Shown: positions 10,373 to 22,508, numbered from the stretch's first letter. The stretch: 64,000 nucleotides of DNA from Alisma plantago-aquatica (GCA_963693085.1 OY856409.1:1167983749-1168047748); one strand, 5' to 3'. A program made the numbers and translations. Notes: a model not told the origin generated them from the sequence alone.

Positions 10373-11281
10373 TTAGTTTGGAGGTTTTGGAACCCAAACT
10401 AACTCTACATCTTTTCTCTTATAAGGACATGCAAAAGAGTAATGTCCAAGACGTGAGCAATAATGGCAACATATAGAATCAACCTCAAGTCGTTTTCTAT
10501 GGTTTTGTTCTAGGTTGTTCTTTGGTACAAATGTATTTGTTCCTTTAGGTACATATATAGATTGATGGGTTTGTGACCTTATCCAACTAGGTTGATAGGA
10601 CTTCCCTTTAGGCTTATAACCTAGTCCTCTTCTCCCAATTTGGTGATAGGAATTATCTAAGATTTGATCAAGAATGCCATTATTATTTAAATTACTGACT
10701 TTTTGTTGTAACTTGGCAATCTCTTCCATTCTCTTCTTAATATCTAGTTTTGCTTGATCTAGATTAGATGACAATAGATTTCTTTCTTTGACAATAGAAT
10801 CATAATCTAGATGGCTGCACAAAATGGGTTGTTTTTGAAGATCATTCACTTGTCTTTGCAAATTATTTTTCTCTAAAGAAAGTAGATTACAATTTGCCTC
10901 TATAGATTTTATATTAATATCATGATCTTCAATGATCTTTTTAAGATCTTCATTTTCGGATGTAATAGCAAGAAGTTTATCATGTAATTCATCATTTGCT
11001 TTATTTGACTTCTTTAATTTCTTCTTGCATTCAACATATTTTATATGTGTTTCTTCAAGGCTAGAAACTAGTTCTTCTTTAGATAAATCAAAAAGACTTA
11101 CTTCTTCTTCTTCTTCCTCGCTAGTTGTAGCAATGAGACAATCTTTGTTCTCATCTTCCTTCTTAGATCTCCATGGGCATCCAGTTGTTGGGTGGCTTGT
11201 ACCTAAGCACCAATTGCAATATGTTGTAGCTTTGTCCAAGCAGCACCTTTTGTTGTGGTTGTAATCACTACTACCCTCCAT
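10373..11281 (-). CDS. Nucleocapsid-like gag protein of a non-autonomous Sirevirus-like element, 302 aa
   Basis: This ORF encodes a protein with two CCHC zinc knuckles. The first is C22-X2-C25-X4-H30-X4-C35, and the second is C272-X2-C275-X4-H280-X4-C285. Between them lie an acidic run of six Glu (about 55-60), a long Lys/Glu/Leu-rich stretch likely to form coiled coil (about 65-200), and a basic Tyr/Gly/Lys-rich segment. CCHC knuckles in gag bind packaged RNA. The capsid domain that normally precedes the first knuckle is missing, since the ATG lies only about 35 bases from the PBS. The ORF ends soon after WVPK, where protease would normally continue. It is intact here and broken in the left unit. 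I infer an RNA-binding nucleocapsid remnant that could mark element RNA for packaging by a helper. Confidence 0.8.
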   Translation of the reverse strand: MEGSSDYNHNKRCCLDKATTYCNWCLGTSHPTTGCPWRSKKEDENKDCLIATTSEEEEEEVSLFDLSKEELVSSLEETHIKYVECKKKLKKSNKANDELHDKLLAITSENEDLKKIIEDHDINIKSIEANCNLLSLEKNNLQRQVNDLQKQPILCSHLDYDSIVKERNLLSSNLDQAKLDIKKRMEEIAKLQQKVSNLNNNGILDQILDNSYHQIGRRGLGYKPKGKSYQPSWIRSQTHQSIYVPKGTNTFVPKNNLEQNHRKRLEVDSICCHYCSRLGHYSFACPYKRKDVELVWVPKPPN

Positions 11282-11314
11282 TCTTCAAGACCTTGTTAGG
11301 GTTCCTTGAAGCCT

Positions 11315-11326
11315 GCTCTGATACCA
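11315..11326 (-). promoter_or_regulatory. Primer-binding site, right Sirevirus-like unit
   Basis: The - strand reads TGGTATCAGAGC two bases after the LTR3 terminus, as in the left unit. Confidence 0.9.
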
Positions 11327-12069
11327 ATTGAAAAACTACTAGAGGGGGGTGAATAGAGTTTTTGAATTATTTTAACAATTTATTGAATTCAAACAACCAC
11401 AATTGAAATTAGAAGAAAGAGACAGGTGTTTAGAGTGGTTCCAACTATAGCAAATACTATAGTTGTCGGTCCACTACCCGGTTGCTTACCCAACCGGGAT
11501 TTGAAAGTATTTATTTTATTACCTCTCGAGGATTTATACAAAATACAATACTTTCCTTTACACCCTTTGAACAGCCTTCACCCTGAAGTAGGTGCACCGA
11601 CTTTGAGGTAGCCTTCTATGAAGTAACTCCAAGCTCACCCTTGAAGTAGCCTTCCTCTCTAGAAGTAACCTCCCGTTGCACCAGCCTTCTGAAGTAGCTC
11701 AAAGTCTCCTTCTTCGCCAAGAAGATCTTCACCCTCTCCAATCCGCAACCTCCAACCTAGGAGTAGCAAGGAGAGTACAAACAATAATAGGGAACAAGAA
11801 AGGAAATAGAAATTACAACTTATCCTTTAGAGCCCAAGGCTTGATTTGCCTAGATCAAGCGTATAGATCTCCTAACCAAGTATGTGAACTTGTGATTGCA
11901 GTGGGTAGGAGATACTAGCCTATAGGACACGAATTATGAGCTAAGGAATGAAATGGCCAATTGTCACAATGCTCAAATTGCTCACAAACAGATTGCACAA
12001 AGTATACTCAAAGGTTTCTCAAGTGTAGCAAGTGTAAAACAAGTAAGTTTAGGTGTCCTATGGCTTGTC

Positions 12070-12079
12070 CTATTTATAG
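12070..12079 (-). promoter_or_regulatory. TATA box of LTR3
   Basis: CTATAAATAG on the - strand, identical to LTR2, would drive the right unit. Confidence 0.5.
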
Positions 12080-12213
12080 GAATGGCCTAAGGATGCTTAA
12101 GGACGTTCTAGACAACTTCTAGGGGTTTCTAAGTGCTTAACTAGCCGTTAGGTACAAAGTTGTTGCTTTAACAACGGCTAATTAATTAATTCTGCAGTTG
12201 CTGTCAGAGACCA

Positions 12214-12416
12214 TCTCGGTCGACAAATGGTCGACCGAGACACCTACTCGGTCGAACTTTTGTCGACCGACAGGCTCTCTGGAATAAGTGATTTGCAACG
12301 TCTTTCATCAACTGCCAACTAACTTGTCTGTTGTGTCTAACGGCTACTTTGGATCTTTCTCGGTCGAGAAGATTGTCGACCGAGAGTGTCTCGGTCGAGG
12401 AGTTTGTCGACCGAGA
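12214..12416. repeat. Palindrome cluster in LTR3
   Basis: Four split palindromes TCGGTCGA/TCGACCGA lie as in LTR2, with arms unchanged. Confidence 0.85.
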
Positions 12417-12752
12417 TTGATCCTGTTTCAGGGTTTCAATTTAGGCACTAATTATGTGTGTAAGTGTGCATAAGTAATCCTATTTGAATGGGATGACTTG
12501 TCTAACTGTGGTGTTTAGCTAGGGAGAATCTAACGCTTGATTTACATGCAATTCTAAGTACTTGTACATTATATTTTTGTACAAGTTTTTACAACAGTGA
12601 TTACATTGCATGAAATTATAAATATGTAAGCTTGTAGATTTTCCCTTGTTGCTTTGTCATCCTGCACACTCAAGTAGCTCGTTAGATTAATAAGAATGAA
12701 ATGTTTGTCATAATCAAAACAAAGGGATTTATAGATGTCCATTTAGCCAACA

Positions 12753-12757
12753 CTTGT
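12753..12757. repeat. Right TSD (CTTGT) of the Sirevirus-like array
   Basis: It is identical to 2040-2044 and abuts the terminal CCAACA of LTR3. Confidence 0.9.
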
Positions 12758-12947
12758 TTGATATGCGTTTTATGCATTTATTAGTCATTTTCATGGTTAA
12801 TGTTGCATAATTCATTCACTTTGGTCTATGATACTTCTTTATGTCAAATTCCCTTTATTTAAGCATTTTGAGTATTAATTATCAAAAGAATATATTTTGT
12901 GTGAGCTTATGTGGTTTCGTGTGTTAATTTCAGGAAAAACAAGTACC

Positions 12948-13286
12948 GTCGATACCATCGACGGTGGTCGATACCATCGACCGGACCACAGGTTGCCAGC
13001 CGCAAGGACCAGAAGAAAGTCGATACTATCGACAGGGATGTCGATGGTATTGAGATACAATCAGGTTGCTGGCGAGAAGTTTGTCGATACTATTGACCAA
13101 AATGTCGATACTATCGACTGGTGGAGCTACAGTGACACAAAAGACAAAACCGTCACTACAGGTTCGTCGATACCATCGACCCGAGTCGATGGTATTGAGA
13201 TGACATCAGGCGCACAGACGAAAGAAAAGGAGAGTTGCCGCTATCACGCTAGGTCGATACCATCGACCCGCGTCGATGGTATCGAC
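12948..13286. repeat. Cluster of GTCGATA-CC/TATCGAC-type palindromes in the Gypsy LTR
   Basis: About ten short palindromic units of the form GTCGATACCATCGAC, and its inverse GTCGATGGTATCGAC, lie irregularly spaced over 340 bp. Several pairs face each other, as at 13166-13200 and 13254-13286, and could fold. Some units have ATTGA in place of ATCGA, as expected from CpG decay. Confidence 0.8.
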
Positions 13287-14328
13287 ACCGTCAGATATGA
13301 GTTTGTTTCATATTAATCTTAATCGGAAGGCTGTGGTTAATTGGCAACCTAATTCGGGAAATATACCTAATGACGGCGCAAAAGAGAGGATCATCACGTC
13401 ATTAGCTGCTGCACACATCCCAGAGAGTAAGGAGAGAAGAATGGAGCACGAGAGCACGCCCCAGCCAATCCGGACGCTGAAGAAGACGAATTCTACCACC
13501 GAAAGGCGGGAGAACGCGTATTCCACACCAAGGATCGATTGGATCTTCTCCGTTCCGGGGTTTAATCACTCAATCACATTTTTCTTCATGTTTCCCTTTT
13601 TCTTCTCCACATTGTACTCTGAGATAAACATGCGGGGCTAATCCCCTTTGTCTTTAGGACCGGGAGTAGCCCGGGAATTCATTGTATGATGATTTTATAA
13701 TAGTAATTTATATTTTATCCCTTAAATCTGTGGTATAATTTCGTTTTCTCCAATATATTATTATGCTTGATCACCATAATAATAATCTAATGCCCTTAAT
13801 TTCTTTGAAAGAAGAGTTAATGGTTGAAAAGAGACGGAATTTACATTAATTGACAAATCCCTTGAATAAGGTGGTGTAAGATTAATGGTGGATACCGAGA
13901 GGTCGTTTCTAATGCACCTAGTTTAGGGTATAGGTTACTACGACGGTGGAACCGACCTAGACATATGTAGCGAATTGTACCACGACAGTGGGCAATTCTA
14001 ATTTCAAGCCACTACCCGGATGGAGAGATAAAATTGAGTAGCTATATAGAATTTAATACAATGAAAACCCGCGGTGAAACCGCAATCCTAAAGATCTCCT
14101 TTTGAATTGATTAAACCAACATTTAATCGATTGCTTGTTTTGTTTTATTTCTATTTTCTTTTAATTTTGACAACAACTCTCAACTATTTAATCGGCTTAG
14201 CTGATTGCGAGTAGTTAGTAGGAGTCCCCAACGATTTCACGTATCCCTGAGTTTGACTCGGGCCTCACAAAGGCATGTACTACTTCGACGCGTTCACTTG
14301 CGTTTCTACACACGGTAAATTTGTGTCA

Positions 14329-17139
14329 GCTGACCAACTACATGTATTCACATATACAAACACAATTATATGCTATGTACTAATTTAGGTAAACTAATAT
14401 ATATTATTTAGATGTCAAATAGTTAAAGAGATTATTTATAAATATTAATGTATATTATAAATAAAATGTAGGTGTCATATTGATGTAACTTATTTGATCC
14501 ATTACTTTTCCACTTATCACATTGCCATACATATTAGTATACTTGGTTTAGCAAGTACAAAGTTTTGAAAATTTAATAATTAATTATTAAGATTGTCTTA
14601 ATATTGATTTTACTCTGGTTATGATTCATAACCCTAGACACACGTACAAACATATCTATTACACTATTTTGGAAAGAGTATGGTTTTAGAAAGTACATTC
14701 ATCTGGATCAGAATAACTTTAATAAATTGGTAATGAGATAGAGAGTTTGTTTCAAAAGACTTGTTTTATGAATATCAGCATGAGTGATTCATGATGACGT
14801 GGTTTAGACTATATTGTTCATATTAGTCTAAAATAGTATCATATGCATACTAGTATTCATGACATACCTAATATTCAGGTAATAAAATATTCATACCCAC
14901 ATATATACATGCCAATTATGATAATATGGAGTCATGTAGTATATACATAGAGCAATATAATTACCCAAACATACATGTAAACAAGACATATTTTAACTTA
15001 TGTGTATAAAAATTAATCTTAGAACTAAAATAGATACCCAATAGACCTCATATTCACTTAGTAAGAGTAAAAAGTATAATATAACATTAGGTGATTGGGT
15101 CCAAGATAAGACCGATATGGAAATCTATAATAGGAATGTATACACATGTTAGCTTAGATTTACTAACATACATAATGTGTTCCTAGGATGAATACTCAAC
15201 TTTAGGGACCAAGTACATTCATTGAGTTAACCACTAGTCATGAAAATCAGCTATGCACATCCTCTATTTTATGTTCGGCATTATTTGACTGAAATATACA
15301 TTCTTTTAATGAGATATCTCTTGAACTGTTAATTATTTTGGGAATTCAAATTCTTGGGACATTTATAATTTCTGGATAGATTCAATATATCTTTGTGGTT
15401 GTTGAACTGCTTTCTTTATATGGGGCTTTGGACCCCTCTTATTATGATTGCCTTTTATGTGAAATTGACTAAAATGATAGTCTTACCACTCTATTTATTC
15501 ATGATGTGTGTTCGACCAGAATATCTAGAATATTGGTACTTATGTACAACCATAATTGTAAAGGACATGTGTATTCCACCTCGGGTGTGCGTTTTCACCC
15601 TTATTTCTTTTAAACCATGATCCTATGGTGTTATGGCCCTATTTTAGATATATTTAGTCTATATTGTTATGCATATAAAAGTTTATTGTTTTAAATTGAG
15701 ATTGTGGTTAAATGATATGGTAAAATGTTTTATTATTAATGTGTGTACTCTAAAATTTTACATGCCTCATTTCTCTTATTATAATTCTTTTGAACTTACC
15801 TAATTGCAAATATCCCCCTTCTTGTGGAAATGTCTTTTTTTGCATCTTTAACCCAATATTATGCCCAAGGTGTTTATTATATGTACATACTCAGTCTTTT
15901 ATGACCTATGCCTTGTTTCCTATGTTCTAAGTGATGCTCCCTTCCACCTAGGTGTAGGCACAATAGAAGACAACAGTGCATGAAGATCGCATACAAGGTA
16001 TTGGACCTAAGGATAGCTTGGAATGGTTGGGTTTCTCTCTGCATTGACCTTACACATTAGATGTATATCTTTTTATTCCATCTTGTCGCCTTTATGGTGA
16101 GGAATAATTTGTAGATGGATCATCTTGTAACTTAGTAATAGTTTTTGTTTCTACTGTTGTATTATTACATTATTTTTTATTGTACCATTTGAGTGGATCC
16201 CCTGTCTGGCCCCACTCTTTATAGATTGTGTTTTTATCTTACAGATAATTGTATATTAGTTGTGTCTTTTTTGTTGGTTGGATTTATATTGAGCTATCAT
16301 CTCCCCCTTTCTAGAGATTATATTCGTAGGTTTATTTTTTGACTCAATCTGGTTGGGTTCATGTTGAGCGGCCATGTCTTTGTTGTTGAGGTGTCTTCTA
16401 CATTCAATCGATTTCAGATATCTAGGTCACGTCGTGCTACTAGTGGTTCAACTTTCTTATTTTATGAATTATCTTCCATGTGATTGCATAAATTCATTTG
16501 TTTTTTTATGTTTATAGTCATAGGTTTAAATTTGAATTGATTCTTATGATCTTCTTTGGCCAATATCGCAATGGGATTTTTTGTCTGTTGCATGTGTAAA
16601 TCAATTCTATTTTGTAGACTAATGGTTGTGTTTTATTTATTTTTGTTTTGCAGCATGTTGATATTCAACTACTGCCTTTATCTTTCTAGATTGTTAGCCT
16701 TTTCTTAACAAATTTTCTATAGAATCATACATCTAAAGAGTTATCAAATATATATGAAAATAGAAAGAAGAGATCTTGATTTACCCAAAAAATGGGTGTT
16801 GGATTTTTATTATACAAGTGTTTTCAAGTGATGTTGGAGAGTTGATCAAATGATATTCAAGTATTGTTCAATTTCTACTAAAATCTTGTCATAGATATTT
16901 TTAAGTATTGCACAATTTCTGCTAAAATGTTGTTAAAGTGTTGTTCATGTGTTGTTAAAACAACCATAGTGTTTGCTCTAACAATTCTTATATATTGAAC
17001 CAATTGATGCTTATGCATGCCTAAATTAACCATAGAATGCTTCATTCATGTCTTGTTATGAGTAATTCATCTTCAATGATTAGTACATGCACATAAAGGT
17101 ACACTTAACCCTCAATGTAACTTTATAATGTACCATAGA
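14329..17139. other. AT-rich intergenic sequence, nothing identified
   Basis: No credible ORF, RNA gene or element terminus was found. Text near 15900-16250 has the flavour of a decayed LTR, but I could not find ends. Short phrases built around GTTGTT and TTTCTGCTAAAAT recur near 16850-16980. Confidence 0.4.
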
Positions 17140-17675
17140 CAGTTAATTACTTTTAGTAATTGATTCATTACTTTGGCGATCCACTGTTACTTTTTGTATC
17201 ATAGTTACTTTTCATACCAAACATTTACTTTTCTGTATAAAAGTAGTTACTTTTGAGTGAAACTCTGTTGTTCATATTTTTAGTTGTATTCATTTTGTCT
17301 CATACCTTTTTACCATTTGCTTACTTGTTTGTATGGTTCATTATAATTGCATGAACCTACAACACATTCCATGTACCAAGATTTATTTAATCATTTATAT
17401 ACATTTGATTCATAACGTGCATTTCATGTTCACAAAAATTACATTTTACGTCAAATAGTTACTTTTTGTTTCAAATATACACTTTTATGACCTTATGTTA
17501 GTTTTATGTCACATAGTTACTTTTTATGTCAAATAGTTACTTTATGTCTCGAATGGTTTCGTTTAGTTTCAGATATTTACTTTATGTCTTAGATAGTTAC
17601 TTTTTACGATCTATGCTATCTCTTATATCAATAGTTACTTTTTATGCCAAATATTTACTTTTTACAGCCTTATGT
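17140..17675. repeat. Degenerate A/T-rich minisatellite (unit ~20-23 bp)
   Basis: The phrase TAGTTACTTTTTATGTCAAA, with many variants, recurs more than ten times. It is most regular at 17450-17675. It probably arose by slippage and has no coding meaning. Confidence 0.7.
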
Positions 17676-18339
17676 TTCTTCTAAACCAACAATCATGTAG
17701 AAGCCTAACAACTCAAAAGTGAGTCACTAGCACATGTCTCAAACTAAATAAACGATATAGTTTAGATCAAGCATCATTATTCACTTTGGAAACCATCAAA
17801 TGTCTGCACTCAAACAAATCACAAAACTCCTCCTCGTAGAAAGACTTGCATATAGATCAATCACCTTCAAGATAACCAGTAGATCAATATTTAATAACCA
17901 GTGGCAAATAAGCAACTACAATCAGACTAATCGATCTCCAAAATGGTACGCAATTACAACAGTAGCTAGAGACTTAGAACATTATAACCATAGAAGAAGT
18001 ATCATTAAAAACCATCACAAGAGTAACATTCCAAAAAAAATCCTTCTTGATTTTAAATCGTCTTCAATATAGAGACTATAGCACAACATCTTATTCCAAT
18101 ATCAAACAAAAAGATGTAAACTTGCCATGAGTAAGCTCAAAATATCATCCAAATAGAAAGGAATGATCCAAAATAAGGAATAGTCCATCGCACAGTCCAT
18201 TTTAATTGTAATATTTGTCTAAACCATGAATGTAGCACACAATAATATAAAAATACCACATAATTATATGAAAGTACCACATACTAATTCTCAAATATGT
18301 TCGGAGTTAGGATACATAGTTATATTACCTTATAAGGGG
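17676..18339. other. AT-rich intergenic sequence, nothing identified
   Basis: One 90-codon ORF (17800-18072) has no recognisable domain and a composition like its surroundings. I see no gene here. Confidence 0.4.
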
Positions 18340-20127
18340 TGTGTGTGAAATGAATAATACAAATCCAAACAACACACTAGAGGCCAGCAATAGGACGAGT
18401 CAATAGTAGTATAGCTTAAGGTTGTCTCCATGGAAGCCAACACATATCAAACAACTAACTGGTTCAATTAACTGAGTGGTTTTATAAGAAAAGAGATGAT
18501 TTTATTTGATTCTAAATGAACAAAAGATAATTAGGAATTCTCTCAAGATCACAAGTCATAGAAATGTGTTTGGTGCCATGACGCCCATGATTCAGACAAT
18601 GAACATTTAGAAAACAAGTTGAATTCTCTTCTTTGTCCTATTTCACAAAGGTGTGATTAAGGTTGTTGCCTATTGATTAACTAGGTTACACTAATGACGT
18701 CTTGTGTGAAGAATCTAGTAAAAAGTAATAATTTTCCCATATACCTTTAAAGAACATAATTACCAACCCTAAAGCAAACACATGGAGATATCAACATAGT
18801 GTGCCCTACTCATTTTTGTAGAATAGGTGACTAAAGCTCTAAATACCATCCATTATATCCTTATCCCTTTTAGATCTATTGAATTTGTGGAGTTTATGGA
18901 TCTCGGCTGAGACCCCCATAAGCAATCAAGAGTAACTAGTGAAACACAAAATCAAATTCATATAAAATATAAAATGTTTATCGCATGACCAATAAGTGTC
19001 AAAAATAAACCACACACAAGGAAATCTACTCCATATCTAGAGGTGATTGACCAACAAGCTTGTAAACCACTTATTCAAAAAGTTCCATGGAGTAACTGAG
19101 GAGAAATAGAATAGAAGAACAAGAGAAATGGTATAGAATACATGTATAAGAGAAATTCTTTACAAAGGAACTGCTTAAAAAGCTTCTCTAGTCTAGGGAG
19201 GAGGAAATCCTCCCCTCTTGCCTTCTCCTTATTCTTCTTCTCCTTTTCATTCTCTTCTAGAGTTGAATCTCCCTTCAAGTGTCCTCCCTTGCTTTTCCTA
19301 TAGTATAAGAGTAATAAAATGACAAATGTTCCTTCAAAACCGCTCTCTGAGTCTTTATATTGTACCAAAAATATGAGATGTCACGTTGTGTCTAGGTGCA
19401 AACATGTTGTGTCTCTCACAATCGACAGGGATGGTATTTGTTCAGCATGAAATGTTAGAAGGGTGACACATACTATGAATTATCTTTTGGAGTATTTACT
19501 GATGACATGGCATAGCATGTTGTTGTCCAGACACGTCATGCACTTGCATGATCAACTTGGATGATTTGTTCAAAGGTGAGGCACAACATACTCAGTTGGA
19601 GTGTGTAGCTCTTGTTGATGACAAAATAGACCACCATCACTATGGGTGGGCATGGTGGGTACCGGATGGGGCACATCATATCCTTTTGTAAGAAAAGGAA
19701 GTTCATTCTTGGACATGGACACGATGTTCACTTGTTAGTGAATGTCATGTCTTTTTTACATGATGGATGAGCTTGGAGTTCTTGAGTCCCAATGTTGATG
19801 TCAACGTACCACTAGCTCAAGTCAAATAAAATGTCATTAAATATGCATCAAATATATGAATTTAATCAAGATGGCAATAGATAATATAATTATGAAAATA
19901 ATGCAATTACAAGCTTAAAATGTAGCCAAAACACAAAATTTGAGGCAAAGAGTGAAGTAAAATAGGATAGAGAAAATGATATAAACTACATTCATTAAAT
20001 CAACCCAAGCTTAAATCATTTTCAAAGCAATAAAATTCATACCAAGATTTAATGAAATGTGCATGCATTAATAATGATGAAATATAGCTAGTACCAATAG
20101 AAATTTTTGTTTTGTCCAACAGATTGC
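18340..20127 (-). repeat. Probable decayed Athila/Tat-like LTR, - orientation
   Basis: Read on the - strand, this stretch has a TATA-like ATATAAAG near 19357 followed by a leader, then segments such as ATGGAGTAGATTTCC near 19030 and a terminal part with CACACACACC near 18335-18350. These resemble Athila-type LTRs in order. The left end may be the TGTTGGAC complement near 20127. I found neither TSD, PBS nor a partner LTR, so both ends are approximate. Confidence 0.35.
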
Positions 20128-21852
20128 TAATATGAATGATAAATCCTATTTATAGATAGTGTGGTTCATTTCATCGAGACAAGCAACCAAGTTTTCCACC
20201 CCCTCAAAAAATCCCTCATTTTATGAGGTTTAACCCCAAAAAAACAATCTCAACGGTGTCCCACCACCTCAGTACTCTTTATCTAATTGTAAATGTACCT
20301 TCATGTTTCTAGCATTTCACACTTGGGGCACATTGGCTTCTTTTTTCATTAAAGATCAAGCTACCCAACCATATAGAGTAGATTAGTAATTAAAATTAGG
20401 TTGGCATGCTAAGTGCATTGTTATTTCCTCTTTTTACTAGATTTAAGGATTTCAATTTTTAGTTTAATCATTCAATAAACCACTCAACAATTGGAACAAT
20501 ATTGGTAATTCAAACTAGTGGGAAACTTTTGCCTCTTTACTAATTAATGAAAACATAGTGTAGTTGATGCTAAGATGAGTTTATCTAAGTGATTCAATGA
20601 ATTAGATTATATAATGGGGTACCCTAGACTAGTTGATTAAAACAATAAAGGGGAGGACCGGTTCCTTATCTCATACTGAAAATCCATATTTTTTAAGTAT
20701 GTGTAATAATAATTTTCATCATATGCATCCTAGATCATTTTAAACACTTCAAAGATTCCAAGTTGGGCTATTTAATTCCATGAACAGAAGTGCAACTAGC
20801 ATTTCCTTATCATTTCATTGTGTTGTGATGTGTGCTTCATGGACGTGCATGGATGGCAGTTGACAACATCCTCCTAACTCAATTGCAAGATGCTTACTTC
20901 TCTATGTAGTCCATGTGGAATACTAAGAACTCCATGTCACATTTCTCGAGCCGGTGGAGAGGAGTAGCCTATTCCTAGAAATGTGTTATGGATGTGTTTT
21001 CTATCCTTATCTCTCTCCCTTATGGGTAATGGTCATTGGGATTTCACATACCATATCACGTAACTAAAACCCTGGTTGTCATGGCCCTTTAAATAAGAGA
21101 GGTAGAGAGTAGGGTTTCTAAAAGGAAACTAAAAAGCAAAAATTCAATGGTTGAATTGAAGAATCCATTCATGGACCACTTCACTCGATCGACTGGCCAG
21201 TCTAATCAATAGATTAGATAGGGTCAGAACATCGTGGAACTAAATCATTAATCAGTCGATTGACTTATGTCATCATTATATTGAATGGTAGTCAGTCGAT
21301 CGGCTGGTGATCTTAGTGGATCGTCTAGGCTGATCTTATATCAATCGATCAGGTGTACCCTTAGCCAATCATCTAGGCTTATAAATAGTCCAATATTGTT
21401 CTAATGTTATTACCTTAACATTATAGTAATCAATTTAAATTGTGTACATGATTATAATCCTCTTTCTTATACATAAATGTGTGTGATCCTATAGGCTCCA
21501 CATTATGTTGGTTGTGATGTCTGTAATCATGTCACGACCAAGCAATGAATAGTATATAAGAACATATCATCACCATAGAAATAATTGGATAAGTTGGAGA
21601 ATAACTTCAACATGTGTGTTGAGCACTACTACCACGACCATATAATCCCTTTTCTCTAATATTCAAATTTAATTTAAGACATGGAATCATTGTCCTCTTA
21701 TTGTTCAATATTTTTTTCCTTGATCAAGATTGGAATATTTGATATACACGTAAGATAAATATCATATTGACTCATATGAGCATTATCAAGAATTTCATAG
21801 TCTCATTCATCAATTAGTTGAAATATAGCTCCATTAGGAGGGAAAAATTATA
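20128..21852. other. Repeat-derived intergenic sequence with a TCGATCGACT-type palindrome cluster
   Basis: No coding sequence is seen. At 21184-21350 a palindromic phrase recurs in decayed forms: CGATCGACTGG, AGTCGATTGACT, AGTCGATCGGCTGG and CAATCGATCAGG. A TATA-like TTATAAATAG follows at about 21379. This looks like an LTR fragment with the same architecture as the clusters elsewhere in the window, but no termini were found. Confidence 0.45.
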
Positions 21853-21860
21853 TCTATATC

Positions 21861-22368
21861 TTGGGGTGAGAAAATAATGGCACATACCGCAAAATCGGAT
21901 CGGACCAGTCAGTTCGGTCCGGTCCGATCCGGTCCATAATGAGTTCGGTCTAGTCTACGATCCGCAAATTTTGGTGAATTTGGTCTTCGGTCTGGTCCGG
22001 TCCAAAAATAGTCCGACTGTGGACCGGACCGTAGACTGAGTTTTATGTAAAATACATGTATATTTGTCGCTATATTATGTAATAAGTAAAAATAAAGTAT
22101 ACATATAAGCACTAGTAGCGTAAATATTTTCTATTAATGTTATATAATTGTTAGAAGTAACTAATATTATCTACTTTTTATAATTAAATAAGTTGTGAAA
22201 AAAGCAAAAAGGTTGATTACGATCCAAACAGTTCGGTCCGATCCTACCTCAAAAAGGTCTGGTTTTGGTCCGATCCTACCTCGAAACGGTCCAGTCTACG
22301 GTCCATAAATTCTTACAAATTGGTCCTCGGTCCGGTCTAGTCCGGTTTTGGACTGATGCTCACCCCTA
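21861..22368. mobile_element. hAT-like non-autonomous DNA transposon (508 bp)
   Basis: The ends TTGGGGTGAG and CTCACCCCTA form a 10-bp terminal inverted repeat with one mismatch. Flanking 8-mers TCTATATC (21853-21860) and TCTACATC (22369-22376) match at seven of eight bases, the TSD length of hAT elements. Inside, CGGTCCGGTCC-type strings crowd both ends, and a ~75-bp segment near 21945-22025 recurs in direct orientation at 22285-22360. There is no transposase ORF. Confidence 0.65.
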
Positions 22369-22508
22369 TCTACATCACTCACAATAACCCACATGTGTCA
22401 CAATGCACTCAAGCACTACTTGTATGACAACCCTAATTTGTGATCACATTGACTAGTGTTAAAGAACACTAAAAAAGATGTAATCAATGTAGTGACTCTA
22501 GGTATAAG

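Larger units (their letters stand above)
2045..12752 (-). mobile_element. Tandem Sirevirus-like Copia array: LTR-int-LTR-int-LTR
   Basis: Three near-identical ~1.42 kb LTRs alternate with two 3.2 kb internal regions, all reading on the - strand and flanked by one 5-bp TSD. On the - strand each LTR begins TGTTGGCTAAATGG and ends AGTAGTTTTTCA. Each internal region starts with a Met-initiator-type PBS and ends with a G-rich PPT. RNase H residues resemble the SIRE/Opie group (AEYMA, GSCCAQ). Both units share the same internal deletions, so the array was most likely made by unequal recombination of one non-autonomous element, not by two insertions. By eye LTR2 and LTR3 differ at about five sites, while LTR1 differs from each at roughly 15. 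Confidence 0.9.
11329..12752 (-). repeat. LTR3 of the Sirevirus-like array (outer, 5' LTR of right unit)
   Basis: This 1424-bp LTR is bounded by the PBS on the left and TSD CTTGT on the right. It is the likely promoter LTR for the unit with intact ORFs. Confidence 0.9.
2009..14328 (+). mobile_element. 3' LTR of a Gypsy (Athila/Tat-like) element, interrupted by the Sirevirus-like array
   Basis: The LTR opens TGATGCGATG at 2009, is broken at 2044, resumes at 12758 and closes TTGTGTCA at 14328. Without the insertion it is about 1.6 kb. The resumed part holds a palindrome-rich block (12948-13286) and a leader-like stretch near 13640-13680. Its end is rich in phrases typical of plant Gypsy LTR ends (14210-14328). 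No PBS follows 14328, so this is a 3' LTR and the rest of the element lies left of the window. Small ORFs inside it (12897-13316, 13276-13641) are translations of repeat sequence, not genes. Confidence 0.7.

Noticed and set aside
12897..13641. ORFs of 121-139 aa with repeated Tyr/His/Arg-rich phrases
   Set aside because: They translate the palindrome array and leader of the Gypsy LTR. No domain is seen.
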